This document shows positions 34,043-44,005 of a DNA stretch of 64,000 bases, one piece after another. Origin of the DNA: Lachnospiraceae bacterium (GTDB lineage Bacteria > Bacillota > Clostridia > Lachnospirales > Lachnospiraceae); assembly GCA_017399685.1 (NCBI GenBank), contig JAFQBM010000040.1, positions 248,001-312,000 on the forward strand. The letters run 5' to 3'. A program made the position numbers and the translations under genes. Numbering within the stretch: the first letter of the stretch is position 1; the number at the start of each line of letters is the position of its first letter. The notes beneath the pieces were generated by a model that worked only from the letters and a program-made list of their open reading frames with translations, did no database searches and was not told the origin of the DNA.

Positions 34043-34480
34043 ATGACAAGAAGAAGCTTAAGAGAAAATGTATTTAAAGCATTGTTTAGAATGGAGTTTT
34101 CTGCTCCGGAGGAGAAAGAAGAACAGCTTCATTTGTTTTTAGAATACGCCAAATGGTATGAAGATGAGGATGAAGATGTAGCGAAGGAATTAAAACCATT
34201 ATCGGAAAAGGCCTATGAGTACATTTATCAAAAAACCAAAAATATTATGAGTAGGTTAGAAGAAATAGATGGAAAATTAAAGGAAAGCTCTAAAAGCTGG
34301 AGTTTGGAACGAATTGGAAAGGCAGAACTTACGATTTTACGTCTGGCTGCTTATGAAATCTTGTTTGACGAAGAGGTTCCTGATAAAGTTGCCGTAAATG
34401 AGGCGGTTGAATTGGCAAAAATCTACTGCAAAGAGGGAGCAGCAAGTTTTATTAATGGAGTACTGGGAAGTCTGATATAA
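34043..34480 (+). CDS. nusB: Transcription antitermination factor NusB
   Basis: 145 residues from ATG 34043. NusB with NusE binds boxA in rRNA leaders. The start RRSLRENVFKALFRMEF and the C-terminal VPDKVAVNEAVELAKIYCKE and SFINGVLGSL are characteristic. The frame is open upstream to 33998, but ATG 34043 matches family starts. First gene of the nusB-xseAB-ispA-dxs-tlyA-nadK-argR-recN run. Confidence 0.95.
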   Translation: MTRRSLRENVFKALFRMEFSAPEEKEEQLHLFLEYAKWYEDEDEDVAKELKPLSEKAYEYIYQKTKNIMSRLEEIDGKLKESSKSWSLERIGKAELTILRLAAYEILFDEEVPDKVAVNEAVELAKIYCKEGAASFINGVLGSLI

Positions 34481-34492
34481 GGAGCAAAAAAC

Positions 34493-35704
34493 ATGGAGAA
34501 GGTTTTTGGTGTTTCACAGATTAATACTTATGTAAAGAATTTGTTTTTAGCAGATTATCTGCTTAGTAAGGTTCAGATTAAGGGTGAAGTATCCAACTGT
34601 AAATACCATTCTTCCGGTCATATTTATTTTACCTTAAAGGATGAAAATGCGGCTTTAAAATGTGTGATGTTTTCCACTGCCAGAGCTTCAGGACTGGATT
34701 TTAAAATGCAGGATGGCCAGAGTGTCATTGCTTCCGGTAGTATAAAGGTGTACGAAAGAGATGGAGTGTTCCAACTTTATACAAATTCTGTAAAACTGGA
34801 TGGTGCGGGTAATTTGTACGAGCAGTATGAAAAAATCAAACAGAAACTTTATGAGGAAGGTTTGTTTGATTTTGAAAAGAAAAAGGAAATTCCGGCATAT
34901 CCGAAAAGGGTAGGAATCGTAACGGCGAAAACAGGAGCAGCCCTTCAGGATATTTTGAATATTGCAAAACGCAGGAATCCTTATGTTCAGCTTATTCTTT
35001 ATCCAGCCAAGGTACAAGGGGAAGGTGCAGCAAAGACTATAGTAGATGGAATCCGGACTTTAGACCAGATGTCAGTAGACACTATTATCATTGGTCGTGG
35101 TGGTGGTTCCATTGAGGATTTATGGGCATTTAATGAAGAAATTGTGGCGAGGGCGATTTATGAAGCGAAAACACCCATTATTTCTGCCGTAGGTCATGAG
35201 ATAGATAATACCATATCCGACTATGCAGCAGATTTACGGGCTCCTACACCCTCGGCAGCCTGTGAATTAGCCATACCGGACGTAATTTCCATTGAAAAAT
35301 CCGTATTGCTGTATCAGGATAAAATGAAAAAAGCAATGCTTCGTAAGATAGAGAACAAGAGAACCGATGTGTCTATGCTTGGTGCAAAATTGGAGTATTT
35401 AAATCCTAAAAATCAATTAATGGAAAAGAGATTGCTTTGTGACCGTCTTTTCGACCAGCTTGAGTCTGTCATGGGACTAAAAGTGAAGAAATACCGCCAC
35501 CAATGTGAGATTTTAACGGAGCGGCTGAACGGTGCTTCTCCTACCAATAAGCTGAAAAAGGGTTATGCTTATGTTACAGATGATAAGAACCAGCCGGTAT
35601 TATCAGCATCTTCTCTAACAGAAAAGCAAAATTTAACCCTTACTTTTTTGGATGGAGAGATAGATGCCACTATAAAATCAAAGAAAATGTATGAGGAAGT
35701 ATAA
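34493..35704 (+). CDS. xseA: Exodeoxyribonuclease VII large subunit
   Basis: 403 residues. N-terminal OB fold (KGEVSNCKYHSSGHIYFTLK), catalytic domain with GRGGGSIEDLWAFNEE and SAVGHEIDNTISDYAADLRA, and a C-terminal helical part that binds XseB. It degrades single-stranded DNA. AAGGAG before the ATG; the small-subunit gene follows at one base. Confidence 0.96.
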   Translation: MEKVFGVSQINTYVKNLFLADYLLSKVQIKGEVSNCKYHSSGHIYFTLKDENAALKCVMFSTARASGLDFKMQDGQSVIASGSIKVYERDGVFQLYTNSVKLDGAGNLYEQYEKIKQKLYEEGLFDFEKKKEIPAYPKRVGIVTAKTGAALQDILNIAKRRNPYVQLILYPAKVQGEGAAKTIVDGIRTLDQMSVDTIIIGRGGGSIEDLWAFNEEIVARAIYEAKTPIISAVGHEIDNTISDYAADLRAPTPSAACELAIPDVISIEKSVLLYQDKMKKAMLRKIENKRTDVSMLGAKLEYLNPKNQLMEKRLLCDRLFDQLESVMGLKVKKYRHQCEILTERLNGASPTNKLKKGYAYVTDDKNQPVLSASSLTEKQNLTLTFLDGEIDATIKSKKMYEEV

Positions 35705-35705
35705 T

Positions 35706-35903
35706 ATGGCAAAAGCTAAGATTGAAGATAAGTTTGAACAGATAAATGCAATCATTGAAACATTGGAACAACCGGCAACACCCCTTACGGAATCTTTAAA
35801 ATTATATACCCAAGGTGTAAAACTTTTAAAAGAGTGTAATGATGAATTAGATAAAGTAGAAAAACAACTAATTATTTTAGATGAGGAAGAACAACATGTT
35901 TGA
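35706..35903 (+). CDS. xseB: Exodeoxyribonuclease VII small subunit
   Basis: 65 residues, helical hairpin (FEQINAIIETLEQPATPLTE, LYTQGVKLLKECNDELDKVE), typical XseB. ATG 35706 lies directly after the xseA stop; overlaps ispA by eight bases. Confidence 0.94.
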   Translation: MAKAKIEDKFEQINAIIETLEQPATPLTESLKLYTQGVKLLKECNDELDKVEKQLIILDEEEQHV

Positions 35904-36771
35904 TATGGAGAAAAGTGTAAAAGAGGCAGAATGTATCATACAGAAATATCTTCCAAAAGAAGAAGGATACCAAAAAACAATCTTTGAAGCGATGAATTAT
36001 GCAGTGAATGGTGGAGGAAAAAGACTCCGCCCTATTTTAATGTTAAAAACTTTTGAAGGGTTTGGTGGAACAAGTAAAGCAATCGAACCCTTTATGGCAG
36101 CTATTGAAATGATACATACCTATTCTTTGGTACATGATGACCTTCCGGCATTGGATAATGATGATTATCGAAGGGGAAGAAAAACGACCCATGTAGTTTT
36201 TGGTCATGCCATGGGAATTCTTGCGGGAGATGCACTGTTAAACTATGCCTTTGAGACAGCAATCCATGCTTTTGATATGGATGATTTGGATGTGGTAAGA
36301 AGGGCATTTGAGATTCTGGTGAAGAAACCAGGCGTATATGGTATGATAGGCGGTCAGGTGGTAGACGTGGAAAAGAGCGGAACTGCCATGGAGAAAGAGG
36401 AATTAGAATTTGTCTTTGAATGTAAGACAGCAGCATTAATAGAGGCTTCCATGATGATTGGGGCAGTGTTAGGTCGGGCATCTGTGGAAGAACAGAAAAA
36501 GATAGAACAGATTGCCAGAAATATTGGAATCGCCTTTCAGATTCAGGATGATATTCTGGATGTTACAAGTACTACTCTTGAATTGGGAAAACCAGTTCAC
36601 AGCGATGAAAGAAACTTAAAAACCACCTATGTTACCTTATATGGAATGGAACAGGCAAAACAGGACGTAGTTACTTATTGCAGCCATGCCATAGAAGAAA
36701 TAAAAACATTGCAGGGAAATCATGAAGAACTAATAAAACTTGTTTCGTTCATGACAGACAGAAAAAAATAG
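35896..36771 (+). CDS. ispA: Farnesyl diphosphate synthase (polyprenyl synthetase)
   Basis: 291 residues. Condenses IPP with DMAPP/GPP. The two aspartate-rich motifs are DDLPALDNDD and DDILD, with GGGKRLRP for IPP binding. It is followed by dxs, placing two isoprenoid genes together. ATG 35896 follows GAGGAAG. Confidence 0.93.
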   Translation: MFDMEKSVKEAECIIQKYLPKEEGYQKTIFEAMNYAVNGGGKRLRPILMLKTFEGFGGTSKAIEPFMAAIEMIHTYSLVHDDLPALDNDDYRRGRKTTHVVFGHAMGILAGDALLNYAFETAIHAFDMDDLDVVRRAFEILVKKPGVYGMIGGQVVDVEKSGTAMEKEELEFVFECKTAALIEASMMIGAVLGRASVEEQKKIEQIARNIGIAFQIQDDILDVTSTTLELGKPVHSDERNLKTTYVTLYGMEQAKQDVVTYCSHAIEEIKTLQGNHEELIKLVSFMTDRKK

Positions 36772-36782
36772 GGGTGAAGGTT

Positions 36783-38663
36783 ATGGGAATGTTAGAGCAA
36801 ATCAAGGAACCCAATGATATAAAAAAAATAAAACCGGATTCTTATGACTCCTTGGCAGAGGAAATCCGTAGTTTTTTACTGGAGCATGTCAGCCAGTCCG
36901 GTGGACATCTGGCTTCTAACCTGGGGGTAGTGGAACTAACCATGGCGCTTCATTTGGCTATGGATTTTCCTAAGGACAAGCTTATATTTGATGTGGGACA
37001 CCAGTCTTACACCCATAAAATCTTAACAGGAAGAAAAGAACAGTTTGATACCTTAAGACAACTGGATGGAATGAGCGGATTCCCGAAAACTCATGAAAGT
37101 TCTTGTGATACTTTTAATACGGGACATTCCTCTACTTCGATTTCCGCTGCATTGGGTATTGCAAAAGCCAGAGACATAAAAGGAACCAAGGAAAAAATCG
37201 TAGCAGTGATTGGAGATGGAGCTTTAACCGGTGGTATGGCATTTGAAGCATTAAATAATATGGCAAATTTAAAGTCAAATTGTGTCATTGTATTAAATGA
37301 TAATGAAATGTCCATATCTGAAAATGTAGGTGCCATGTCCAAGTATCTTAGTGATGTCAGAGTTGGGAAAGCTTATAATGAATTTAAAGTAGGAGTGGAA
37401 AAAACCTTAAGGAAAATACCGAAAGTGGGAGATAATCTTGCAAAGACAGTAAAACGTTCCAAGGATAGTATTAAGCAGTTATTTGTTCCTGGTATGTTTT
37501 TTGAAGATATGGGAATTACCTATGTCGGCCCAATAGATGGACACGATATCGAAGGAATGGTGGAAACCTTTCAGGATGCGTTTTTATTGGAACGCCCTAT
37601 TTTGGTGCATGTTATGACGAAAAAGGGAAAGGGATATCGTTATGCAGAAAAGTATCCGTCCCATTTTCATGGAGTAGAGCCATTTGAAATCGAATCAGGG
37701 AAATCCAAAGCCGCTAAGAAACAGCCTTCCTATACCGGAGTATTTGCAAAGAAAATGCTGGATTATGGTGAAAAATACCCAAATCTGGTTGCTATTACCG
37801 CTGCCATGCCGGATGGAACCGGATTACAGAAGTTTAAAGAGGCATTTCCAGAAAGATTTTTTGATGTAGGAATAGCGGAAGAACACGCAGTTACCTTTGC
37901 GGCAGGAATGGCGGCAGCAGGGATGAAGCCGGTAGTAGCGATTTATTCTTCCTTTTTACAAAGGGCCTATGACCAGATATTACATGATGTATGCCTGCAA
38001 AATCTTCCGGTGGTATTTGCAGTGGACCGTTCCGGTCTGGTAGGCGCAGATGGAGAAACCCATCAGGGAATTTTTGATACGGCATATTTAAACAGCATTC
38101 CGAATCTTACGGTTCTGGCTCCAAAGAATAAGCCGGAAATGAAGGCAATGCTGGATTTTGCCATGGAATTTCAGGCTCCCATTGCCATTAAGTATCCAAG
38201 AGGTGAGGCAAGTCTTGTTTTGGCTGAACAGACCCAGAAAATACGTTATGGGAAGGGTGAAGTCATAGAACAAGGAAGGGAAGTTGCCATTTTGTCTGTT
38301 GGAAATATGATGGATATTGCTCTTTATGTGACGGAACTTCTAAAAGAAAAGGGAGTAAAGCCTACCTTGGTAAATGTCCGTTTTATCAAACCTTATGATA
38401 AAGAACTTCTTATGGAACTTAGAAAGGAACATTCTTTGATTGTTACTTTGGAAGAATCAGTTCATCAGGGTAGTTTCGGACAGTCCGTGAACAGTTTTTA
38501 CATGGAACAGGGGATAGAAGTAAAGGTACAAAACTTTGATTTAAAAGACCAGTTTATTGAACAGGGAAAAGTAGATGAGTTAAGAAACCGCTATGGATTA
38601 GAGAGTCATCAAATTACAGATGAAATTCTGAACAGAATGAAGGATGGAAAAAAGGATGAGTAA
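36783..38663 (+). CDS. dxs: 1-deoxy-D-xylulose-5-phosphate synthase
   Basis: 626 residues, full length. First enzyme of the MEP pathway: pyruvate plus glyceraldehyde 3-phosphate to DXP, thiamine-dependent. The ThDP site is GDGALTGGMAFEALNN; further blocks are DVGHQSYTHKILTGR, DRSGLVGADGETHQG and the C-terminal transketolase fold. ATG 36783 has GGGGTGAAGG upstream; GTG 36774 is inside that site. Confidence 0.97.
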   Translation: MGMLEQIKEPNDIKKIKPDSYDSLAEEIRSFLLEHVSQSGGHLASNLGVVELTMALHLAMDFPKDKLIFDVGHQSYTHKILTGRKEQFDTLRQLDGMSGFPKTHESSCDTFNTGHSSTSISAALGIAKARDIKGTKEKIVAVIGDGALTGGMAFEALNNMANLKSNCVIVLNDNEMSISENVGAMSKYLSDVRVGKAYNEFKVGVEKTLRKIPKVGDNLAKTVKRSKDSIKQLFVPGMFFEDMGITYVGPIDGHDIEGMVETFQDAFLLERPILVHVMTKKGKGYRYAEKYPSHFHGVEPFEIESGKSKAAKKQPSYTGVFAKKMLDYGEKYPNLVAITAAMPDGTGLQKFKEAFPERFFDVGIAEEHAVTFAAGMAAAGMKPVVAIYSSFLQRAYDQILHDVCLQNLPVVFAVDRSGLVGADGETHQGIFDTAYLNSIPNLTVLAPKNKPEMKAMLDFAMEFQAPIAIKYPRGEASLVLAEQTQKIRYGKGEVIEQGREVAILSVGNMMDIALYVTELLKEKGVKPTLVNVRFIKPYDKELLMELRKEHSLIVTLEESVHQGSFGQSVNSFYMEQGIEVKVQNFDLKDQFIEQGKVDELRNRYGLESHQITDEILNRMKDGKKDE

Positions 38664-39459
38664 AGAACGATTGGATGTACTTTTGGTGGAGCAGGGATTT
38701 GCTGCTTCTAGAGAAAAGGCGAAAGCTATTATTATGTCCGGAATTGTATATGTAGATGGACAAAAAGAGGATAAGGCAGGTTCGACCTTTCCACCTACAG
38801 CAAAGATTGAAGTGAAGGGAGCTACCTTAAAATATGTCAGTCGTGGTGGATTGAAATTAGAAAAAGCCATGAGTCACTTCGATATTTCTTTAGAAAATAA
38901 AATTTGTATGGATGTGGGGGCGTCTACCGGAGGCTTTACGGATTGTATGCTTCAAAATGGAGCTACCAAGGTGTTTAGTGTAGACGTGGGACATGGACAG
39001 CTGGATTGGAAATTAAGACAGGATGAGCGGGTGGTTTGTATGGAAAAAACCAATATCCGGTATGTCACCAAAGAGGATATTAATGTAGAACTGGACTTTG
39101 CTTCCATTGACGTTTCTTTTATTTCCCTTACCAAGGTATTGGGACCGGTATATGAACTGTTAAAAGAAAATGGACAAATCGTATGTCTGATTAAACCACA
39201 GTTTGAAGCTGGAAGAGAAAAAGTAGGGAAAAAGGGAGTTGTCAGAGACATTAAAGTACATTATGAAGTAGTAGAGCAGATTGTAGATTTTGCCAAGGAA
39301 CATGGATTAAAGCCTTTGCATCTTGAATTTTCCCCGATTAAAGGCCCAGAGGGCAATATTGAATATTTACTACATATAGAAAAAACAGAGGTGGAAGAGG
39401 ATTATGAAGTTCCATTTTCCATTGATGAAGTAATTCGTAAGTCTCATGAGACCTTGTAA
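38656..39459 (+). CDS. tlyA: TlyA-type rRNA 2'-O-methyltransferase
   Basis: 267 residues. An S4 RNA-binding domain (RLDVLLVEQGFAASREKAK) precedes an FtsJ-like Rossmann fold (DVGASTGGFTDCML). TlyA methylates rRNA in some bacteria; in Firmicutes (YqxC) the target is less certain, and a hemolysin role is an old label. ATG 38656 overlaps dxs by eight bases; ATG 38644 is an alternative. Confidence 0.9.
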   Translation: MSKERLDVLLVEQGFAASREKAKAIIMSGIVYVDGQKEDKAGSTFPPTAKIEVKGATLKYVSRGGLKLEKAMSHFDISLENKICMDVGASTGGFTDCMLQNGATKVFSVDVGHGQLDWKLRQDERVVCMEKTNIRYVTKEDINVELDFASIDVSFISLTKVLGPVYELLKENGQIVCLIKPQFEAGREKVGKKGVVRDIKVHYEVVEQIVDFAKEHGLKPLHLEFSPIKGPEGNIEYLLHIEKTEVEEDYEVPFSIDEVIRKSHETL

Positions 39460-39495
39460 AACAGGCAGTGAACCGCCAGGGGAAGGGAGGATAGG

Positions 39496-40392
39496 ATGAG
39501 ACGCTTTTTGATTATTACCAATACAGAGAAAGATACTGATTTTTATGTAACCAATCAGATAAAAGAGTATTTAGAAGAACATCATTGCGAGGTAAGACTT
39601 TGTACGGACATTTATGATGAGGCTTATCTCAAGGAAGACAGTGAAAAGAAGATAGAAGGTGAATTCGAAGCCGCCATTGTGTTAGGAGGAGATGGCACCA
39701 TTTTAAGGGCTTCCAGGGTACTAAGCAGACAGGAAGTTCCTATTTTGGGTGTAAACCTGGGAACCGTTGGTTTTTTGGCAGAAATTGAGCCGGAATTTGT
39801 GATGGAGGCCATTCAGTTTGTGGTGGAAGGAAATTATCAGTGTGAAGAAAGAATGCTGTTAGAGGGAAGTATTTACCATGAAGATAAGCTGGTGTTCCGT
39901 TCCTTCGCATTAAATGAAATCGTTGTCAGCAGAAGCGGATTCTCAAGAATCATTGAACTAAAATTAACTGCAGGAGACGAGTTACTGGATGTTTATGATT
40001 CAGATGGTGTGATTGTGTCTACGCCTACCGGTTCCACAGGATATAATTTATCCGCAGGTGGCCCTATTGTAAGTCCGAAGACAAGCCTGATTCTGGTAAC
40101 ACCGATTTTATCTCATTCCTTGATTTCCAGAAGTATTGTATTATCCAGTGAAGAGGAGATTGTGATCGAGGTAGGAAGAGTAAGGAAAACCCAGCTGGAA
40201 GAGGCGGTGGCGACCTTTGACGGACAGATGGGACAGGAACTTTCTCCTTTGGACCGGGTTGTAATAAAAAAAGCCCGGGAAACGGTTCGCTTAATCCATT
40301 TCGGAAATGTGAGTTTTTATGAAATCGTAAGGAATAAGCTATATGGCCGTAAGACTTTGGGAAGTGAGGGAACAAGGAATCGTGAAAAGTAA
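39496..40392 (+). CDS. nadK: NAD kinase
   Basis: 298 residues. Makes NADP from NAD. The catalytic GGDGTILRASR and the conserved NLGTVGFLAEIEP and SPTGSTGYNLSAGGPI (STPTGSTGY) are present. ATG after GGGAGG. Its end overlaps argR. Confidence 0.95.
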   Translation: MRRFLIITNTEKDTDFYVTNQIKEYLEEHHCEVRLCTDIYDEAYLKEDSEKKIEGEFEAAIVLGGDGTILRASRVLSRQEVPILGVNLGTVGFLAEIEPEFVMEAIQFVVEGNYQCEERMLLEGSIYHEDKLVFRSFALNEIVVSRSGFSRIIELKLTAGDELLDVYDSDGVIVSTPTGSTGYNLSAGGPIVSPKTSLILVTPILSHSLISRSIVLSSEEEIVIEVGRVRKTQLEEAVATFDGQMGQELSPLDRVVIKKARETVRLIHFGNVSFYEIVRNKLYGRKTLGSEGTRNREK

Positions 40393-40834
40393 ACGTCAGG
40401 CAAAAATGATAGAAATCATTGAACAAAATGAGATTGAAACACAGGATGAGTTAGCAGAACGATTAATGGAAGCCGGATTCGTAGCTACTCAGGCCACTAT
40501 TTCAAGAGACATCCGGGAATTAAAACTGACAAAGGTTTCGGATGGAAATGGCAAACAAAAATACATTATGTTAAAGAATCAGGAGTTAGACCATGTTTCC
40601 AAGCTGGCAAAGGTGATGCGGGCAGGAATCATTGGAATCGATACGGCTGAGAATCTGGTTATTATTAAGACGGTTTCCGGAGTAGCCATGGCAGTAGCAG
40701 CGGCTCTGGATAACAGTGAAATCGAAGGTATGGTAGGCTGTATTGCAGGGGATGATACTATTTTTTGTGCCATTAAGACGAAGGAAATGGTGGAAGATGT
40801 GGTGAAAATTATCGAAGAAATGGCATTTCATTAA
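40382..40834 (+). CDS. argR: Arginine repressor ArgR
   Basis: 150 residues from GTG 40382, overlapping nadK by 11 bases. The N-terminal winged helix (VATQATISRDIRELKLTKV) binds ARG boxes; the C-terminal oligomerisation/arginine domain has MVGCIAGDDTIFCAIK. The frame is open upstream to 40343 inside nadK, without a ribosome-binding site. Confidence 0.93.
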   Translation: MKSKRQAKMIEIIEQNEIETQDELAERLMEAGFVATQATISRDIRELKLTKVSDGNGKQKYIMLKNQELDHVSKLAKVMRAGIIGIDTAENLVIIKTVSGVAMAVAAALDNSEIEGMVGCIAGDDTIFCAIKTKEMVEDVVKIIEEMAFH

Positions 40835-40906
40835 AGTTAATTTCATTTCAAAGGATAAATAAATATACTTTGATTTGGTTAAGGTATTTAAGAAACGGAG
40901 GAAACG

Positions 40907-42592
40907 ATGCTATATCATTTACATGTAAAAAATTTAGCATTAATAGACGAAATTGAAATAGATTTTCATGACCATTTGAATATATTAACCGGAGAAACCG
41001 GGGCGGGTAAATCCATCATCTTAGGCTCCATTAATCTTGCATTAGGTGCAAAAGCCAGTGCAGATATGATTCGAAATGGAGAAGAAGAAGCATTGGTAGA
41101 ACTGGTTTTTGTGGTGGAAAAAGAAGAAAACATTCAGAAGTTAAAAAATCTGGATGTGAATATCAGGGAAGATGGCCAGGTTATCATTTCCAGAAAAATT
41201 ACGGAAAAAAGAAGTATTTGTAAAATCAATGACGAAACTGTAACCATAGGGAAATTAAAAGAGGCAGCTTCTTTTCTTTTGGATATTCACGGGCAGCATG
41301 AACACCAGTCTTTACTAAAAAAAGAATATCATTTAGAGGTTTTGGACCGATTTGCATTTTCAAAAGATAAAAAGATAAAAGAACAGGTAGCAACAGACAT
41401 GAAACAGTATGAGAAATGTCTGGGAAAATGGAAAGAATTAGAGCAGTTAAAACAGGAAAGAGCCAGAAAAATGAGTTTTCTGGAATTTGAATATAAAGAG
41501 ATAGAAGAGGCAAACTTAATTGCAGGAGAAGATAGTTCTTTGGAGCAGGAGTACAAAAAAATGGAAAATGCCAAAGAAATTATGGGAAACCTTTCCAGTG
41601 TTTATCAGGCAACAGGGTACGAATCTGGAAATGCAGCCGGTTCCCAGTTTAGTACAGCTTTAAAAAAGCTGGGACAGATATCAGAATACGACAGCGGTTT
41701 ACAGGATTTATATGAACAGCTTCTTAATCTGGATAATTTGTTAAATGATTTTAATAAAGAAATGAAAGTGTATGAAGATGAGTTTACCTTTGATGAGGAA
41801 AGCTACCGGGAAACAGAAAAACGATTGTATGAAATCAATCATTTAAAATCTAAATATGGCGATACCATAGAAAGTATCATAGAGTACGGTCAGAATGCAA
41901 AAGAACAATATGAAAAAATGCTTCATATTGAAGAAGAAGCAAAAAGACTGGAAGTGGAACTGGAACAAGCAAAAGAAATATTACAAAAAAGTTCAGAGGA
42001 ATTATCCAAATTAAGAAAGAAGGCTGCAAAAGAGCTGGAAGAAAGTATCGTAGAGGCATTAAAAGATTTAAATTTCATGGAAGTAGATTTTGCAATTGAA
42101 TTTCAGGAGAAACAGGAATTCTCATCCAATGGAAAGGATGAAGTGACCTTTACCATTTCTACCAATGCGGGAGAAAGAAGAAGACCCATCTGGGAAGTGG
42201 CATCCGGTGGTGAACTTTCCAGAATTATGCTGGCACTTAAGTCAGTGTTGGCGGATATGGACGAGATTGAAACTTTAATTTTTGATGAAATTGATGTGGG
42301 AATCAGCGGAAGAACGGCACAGAAAGTTTCTGAGCGAATGGCAGTCATTTCGAAACATCACCAGGTAATGGCAATTACTCATTTGCCACAGATTGCGGCC
42401 ATGGCAGATTATCATTTTTTAATTGAAAAAAACGCAGAAAATGGAAAAACCATTACAAACATTTATTTACTAAAAGAAGAAGACCAGATCAAAGAGCTTG
42501 CAAGAATGTTAAGCGGTGTTTCCATTACAGATACTGTGATGGAAAGTGCAAAAGAAATGAAGAAATTAGCACAAAAAACAAAAAGTAACTGA
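40907..42592 (+). CDS. recN: DNA repair protein RecN
   Basis: 561 residues, SMC-like. Walker A GETGAGKSIILGSI at the N terminus, a coiled-coil middle (about 160-370), signature SGGELSRIMLALK and Walker B LIFDEIDVGISG at the C terminus. Gathers double-strand ends for recombination. GGAGG before the ATG, terminator after it. Confidence 0.96.
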   Translation: MLYHLHVKNLALIDEIEIDFHDHLNILTGETGAGKSIILGSINLALGAKASADMIRNGEEEALVELVFVVEKEENIQKLKNLDVNIREDGQVIISRKITEKRSICKINDETVTIGKLKEAASFLLDIHGQHEHQSLLKKEYHLEVLDRFAFSKDKKIKEQVATDMKQYEKCLGKWKELEQLKQERARKMSFLEFEYKEIEEANLIAGEDSSLEQEYKKMENAKEIMGNLSSVYQATGYESGNAAGSQFSTALKKLGQISEYDSGLQDLYEQLLNLDNLLNDFNKEMKVYEDEFTFDEESYRETEKRLYEINHLKSKYGDTIESIIEYGQNAKEQYEKMLHIEEEAKRLEVELEQAKEILQKSSEELSKLRKKAAKELEESIVEALKDLNFMEVDFAIEFQEKQEFSSNGKDEVTFTISTNAGERRRPIWEVASGGELSRIMLALKSVLADMDEIETLIFDEIDVGISGRTAQKVSERMAVISKHHQVMAITHLPQIAAMADYHFLIEKNAENGKTITNIYLLKEEDQIKELARMLSGVSITDTVMESAKEMKKLAQKTKSN

Positions 42593-42607
42593 GTTCCAAA
42601 GAGAAAA

Positions 42608-42657
42608 AACACACATACTAGGAAAGAAAAAAATCTTTCTTGTATGTGTGTTTTTTT
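42608..42657 (+). terminator. Terminator after recN
   Basis: AACACACATAC pairs with GTATGTGTGTT (11 bp); the inner AGAAAG/CTTTCT extends it. A run of six T follows. Confidence 0.9.
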
Positions 42658-42704
42658 ATTCAAATATTAGGAAATGTTGAATCAGCAGAATGGAGGAATG
42701 ATGT

Positions 42705-43787
42705 ATGGCAGAAAAAAGAAAACTTTTATACAAAAGAGTTTTATATGTTGTTTTAATGCTTCAATTCTGTTCTTTGGGTTTTTTACTTGAAAAAGACCGA
42801 AATAGCAAAATGAAAGAAACTCTTGCCCTGAATGTAAAAACCTCTGAATCCGTTGAGGTAATCAATTCCAATATGGTGGCGCCCTCTGGAAAGTCCATAG
42901 GAATTTATATGGAAACGGAAGGAATTTTAGTATTAGGAGTCAGTGAAGTTACAAGAATCGATGGAAAGTACGAGTCGCCTTGCCAGTATGTTCTGCAATC
43001 CGGAGATTATATTCTTGAAGTAAATGGTACAAAAATCAATCAAAAAGAGGAAATTGAAGAACTTTTGGATGCAGAAGAAGATGGCAAAGTGACACTTTTA
43101 GTACGAAGAAAAGGAGAAGAATTTGAAGCAGAAGTAAATCCTGTCATTGATAAAGAAGGAAAAAGAAAATTAGGAATCTGGATTCGGGATAACATGCAGG
43201 GAATCGGAACTTTAACTTATGTTACAGAAACCACATTTTCCGCACTGGGACATGGAATTAACGACTTAGATACCATGGAACTGGTTCAGATTAAGGGTGG
43301 TTCCATCTATGAGGCTAAAGTTTTAAATATTGTAAAAGGTGAAAATGGAAGTCCGGGAGAAATTGTTGGAAGCATTGACTATTCTGAGAAAAATAAAATA
43401 GGTGAAATACAAAACAATGACATTTCAGGAATATCTGGAGTCTATGAAGGGGAAAAACCAGAACTTGAGGAATATCTTCCAATTGCTACAAAGGAAGAAA
43501 TTAAGCCAGGTAAGGCTTATATTAAGTCTTATATTTCAGGAGAAGAAGATTATTATGAAATTAATATTTTAGAAGTACATGCCGATTATAAAGAGAAAGG
43601 AAAAGAAATGAAAATTGAGATTGTAGATGAGGAATTATTGGAACTTACCAATGGAATTGTGCAAGGATTAAGTGGAACTCCTATCATTCAAAACGGAAAA
43701 GTAGTGGGAGCCATTACCCATGTATTTGTACAGGATTCTAAAATGGGATATGCTACTTTTATTGAGAATATGTTAGTAGAACAATAA
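42705..43787 (+). CDS. spoIVB: SpoIVB serine peptidase
   Basis: 360 residues. Secreted by the forespore to trigger SpoIVFA cleavage and pro-sigma-K processing. One N-terminal membrane anchor (VLYVVLMLQFCSLGFLL), a PDZ domain (about 105-165; DYILEVNGTKINQKEE) and the S55 peptidase domain with catalytic His in SALGHGIND and Ser in GLSGTPII. All catalytic parts are present. GGAGG lies 7 bases before the start. Its place before spo0A-type genes is standard in Clostridia. Confidence 0.93.
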   Translation: MAEKRKLLYKRVLYVVLMLQFCSLGFLLEKDRNSKMKETLALNVKTSESVEVINSNMVAPSGKSIGIYMETEGILVLGVSEVTRIDGKYESPCQYVLQSGDYILEVNGTKINQKEEIEELLDAEEDGKVTLLVRRKGEEFEAEVNPVIDKEGKRKLGIWIRDNMQGIGTLTYVTETTFSALGHGINDLDTMELVQIKGGSIYEAKVLNIVKGENGSPGEIVGSIDYSEKNKIGEIQNNDISGISGVYEGEKPELEEYLPIATKEEIKPGKAYIKSYISGEEDYYEINILEVHADYKEKGKEMKIEIVDEELLELTNGIVQGLSGTPIIQNGKVVGAITHVFVQDSKMGYATFIENMLVEQ

Positions 43788-43855
43788 AAAAGAATGCTGA
43801 AATGCTTTGTTTTAGGGAAAAATGAAAAAAATATGTAAAAACGGGAAAAATGTTA

Positions 43856-43884
43856 TTGACGAGTGTTGGAAAAATATGTATAAT
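43856..43884 (+). promoter_or_regulatory. Strong sigma-A promoter upstream of the Spo0A pair
   Basis: TTGACG (43856-43861), exactly 17 bases, TATAAT (43879-43884). The leader of about 110 bases contains an inverted repeat GCTGAAAG (43922-43929)/CTTTCAGC (43965-43972) before the first gene. No TGTCGAA-type 0A box was recognised nearby. Confidence 0.75.
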
Positions 43885-44005
43885 AAAAATATGAATTACA
43901 GATATTTACAAAATAAATGATGCTGAAAGATATAAAAATAAGAAAGGAACATTGCAGCTGCTTTCTTTCAGCTTATGCAGTTTAGCAATAATAATGGGAA
44001 AGAAA

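Noticed and set aside
36101-36481. Minus-strand ORF of 126 codons within ispA
   Set aside because: It lies opposite a clear FPP synthase gene, has no ribosome-binding site and a low-complexity composition; a shadow frame.
43790-44005. 0A box (TGTCGAA) controlling the Spo0A pair
   Set aside because: No match on either strand by eye; only a sigma-A promoter and a leader hairpin were seen.
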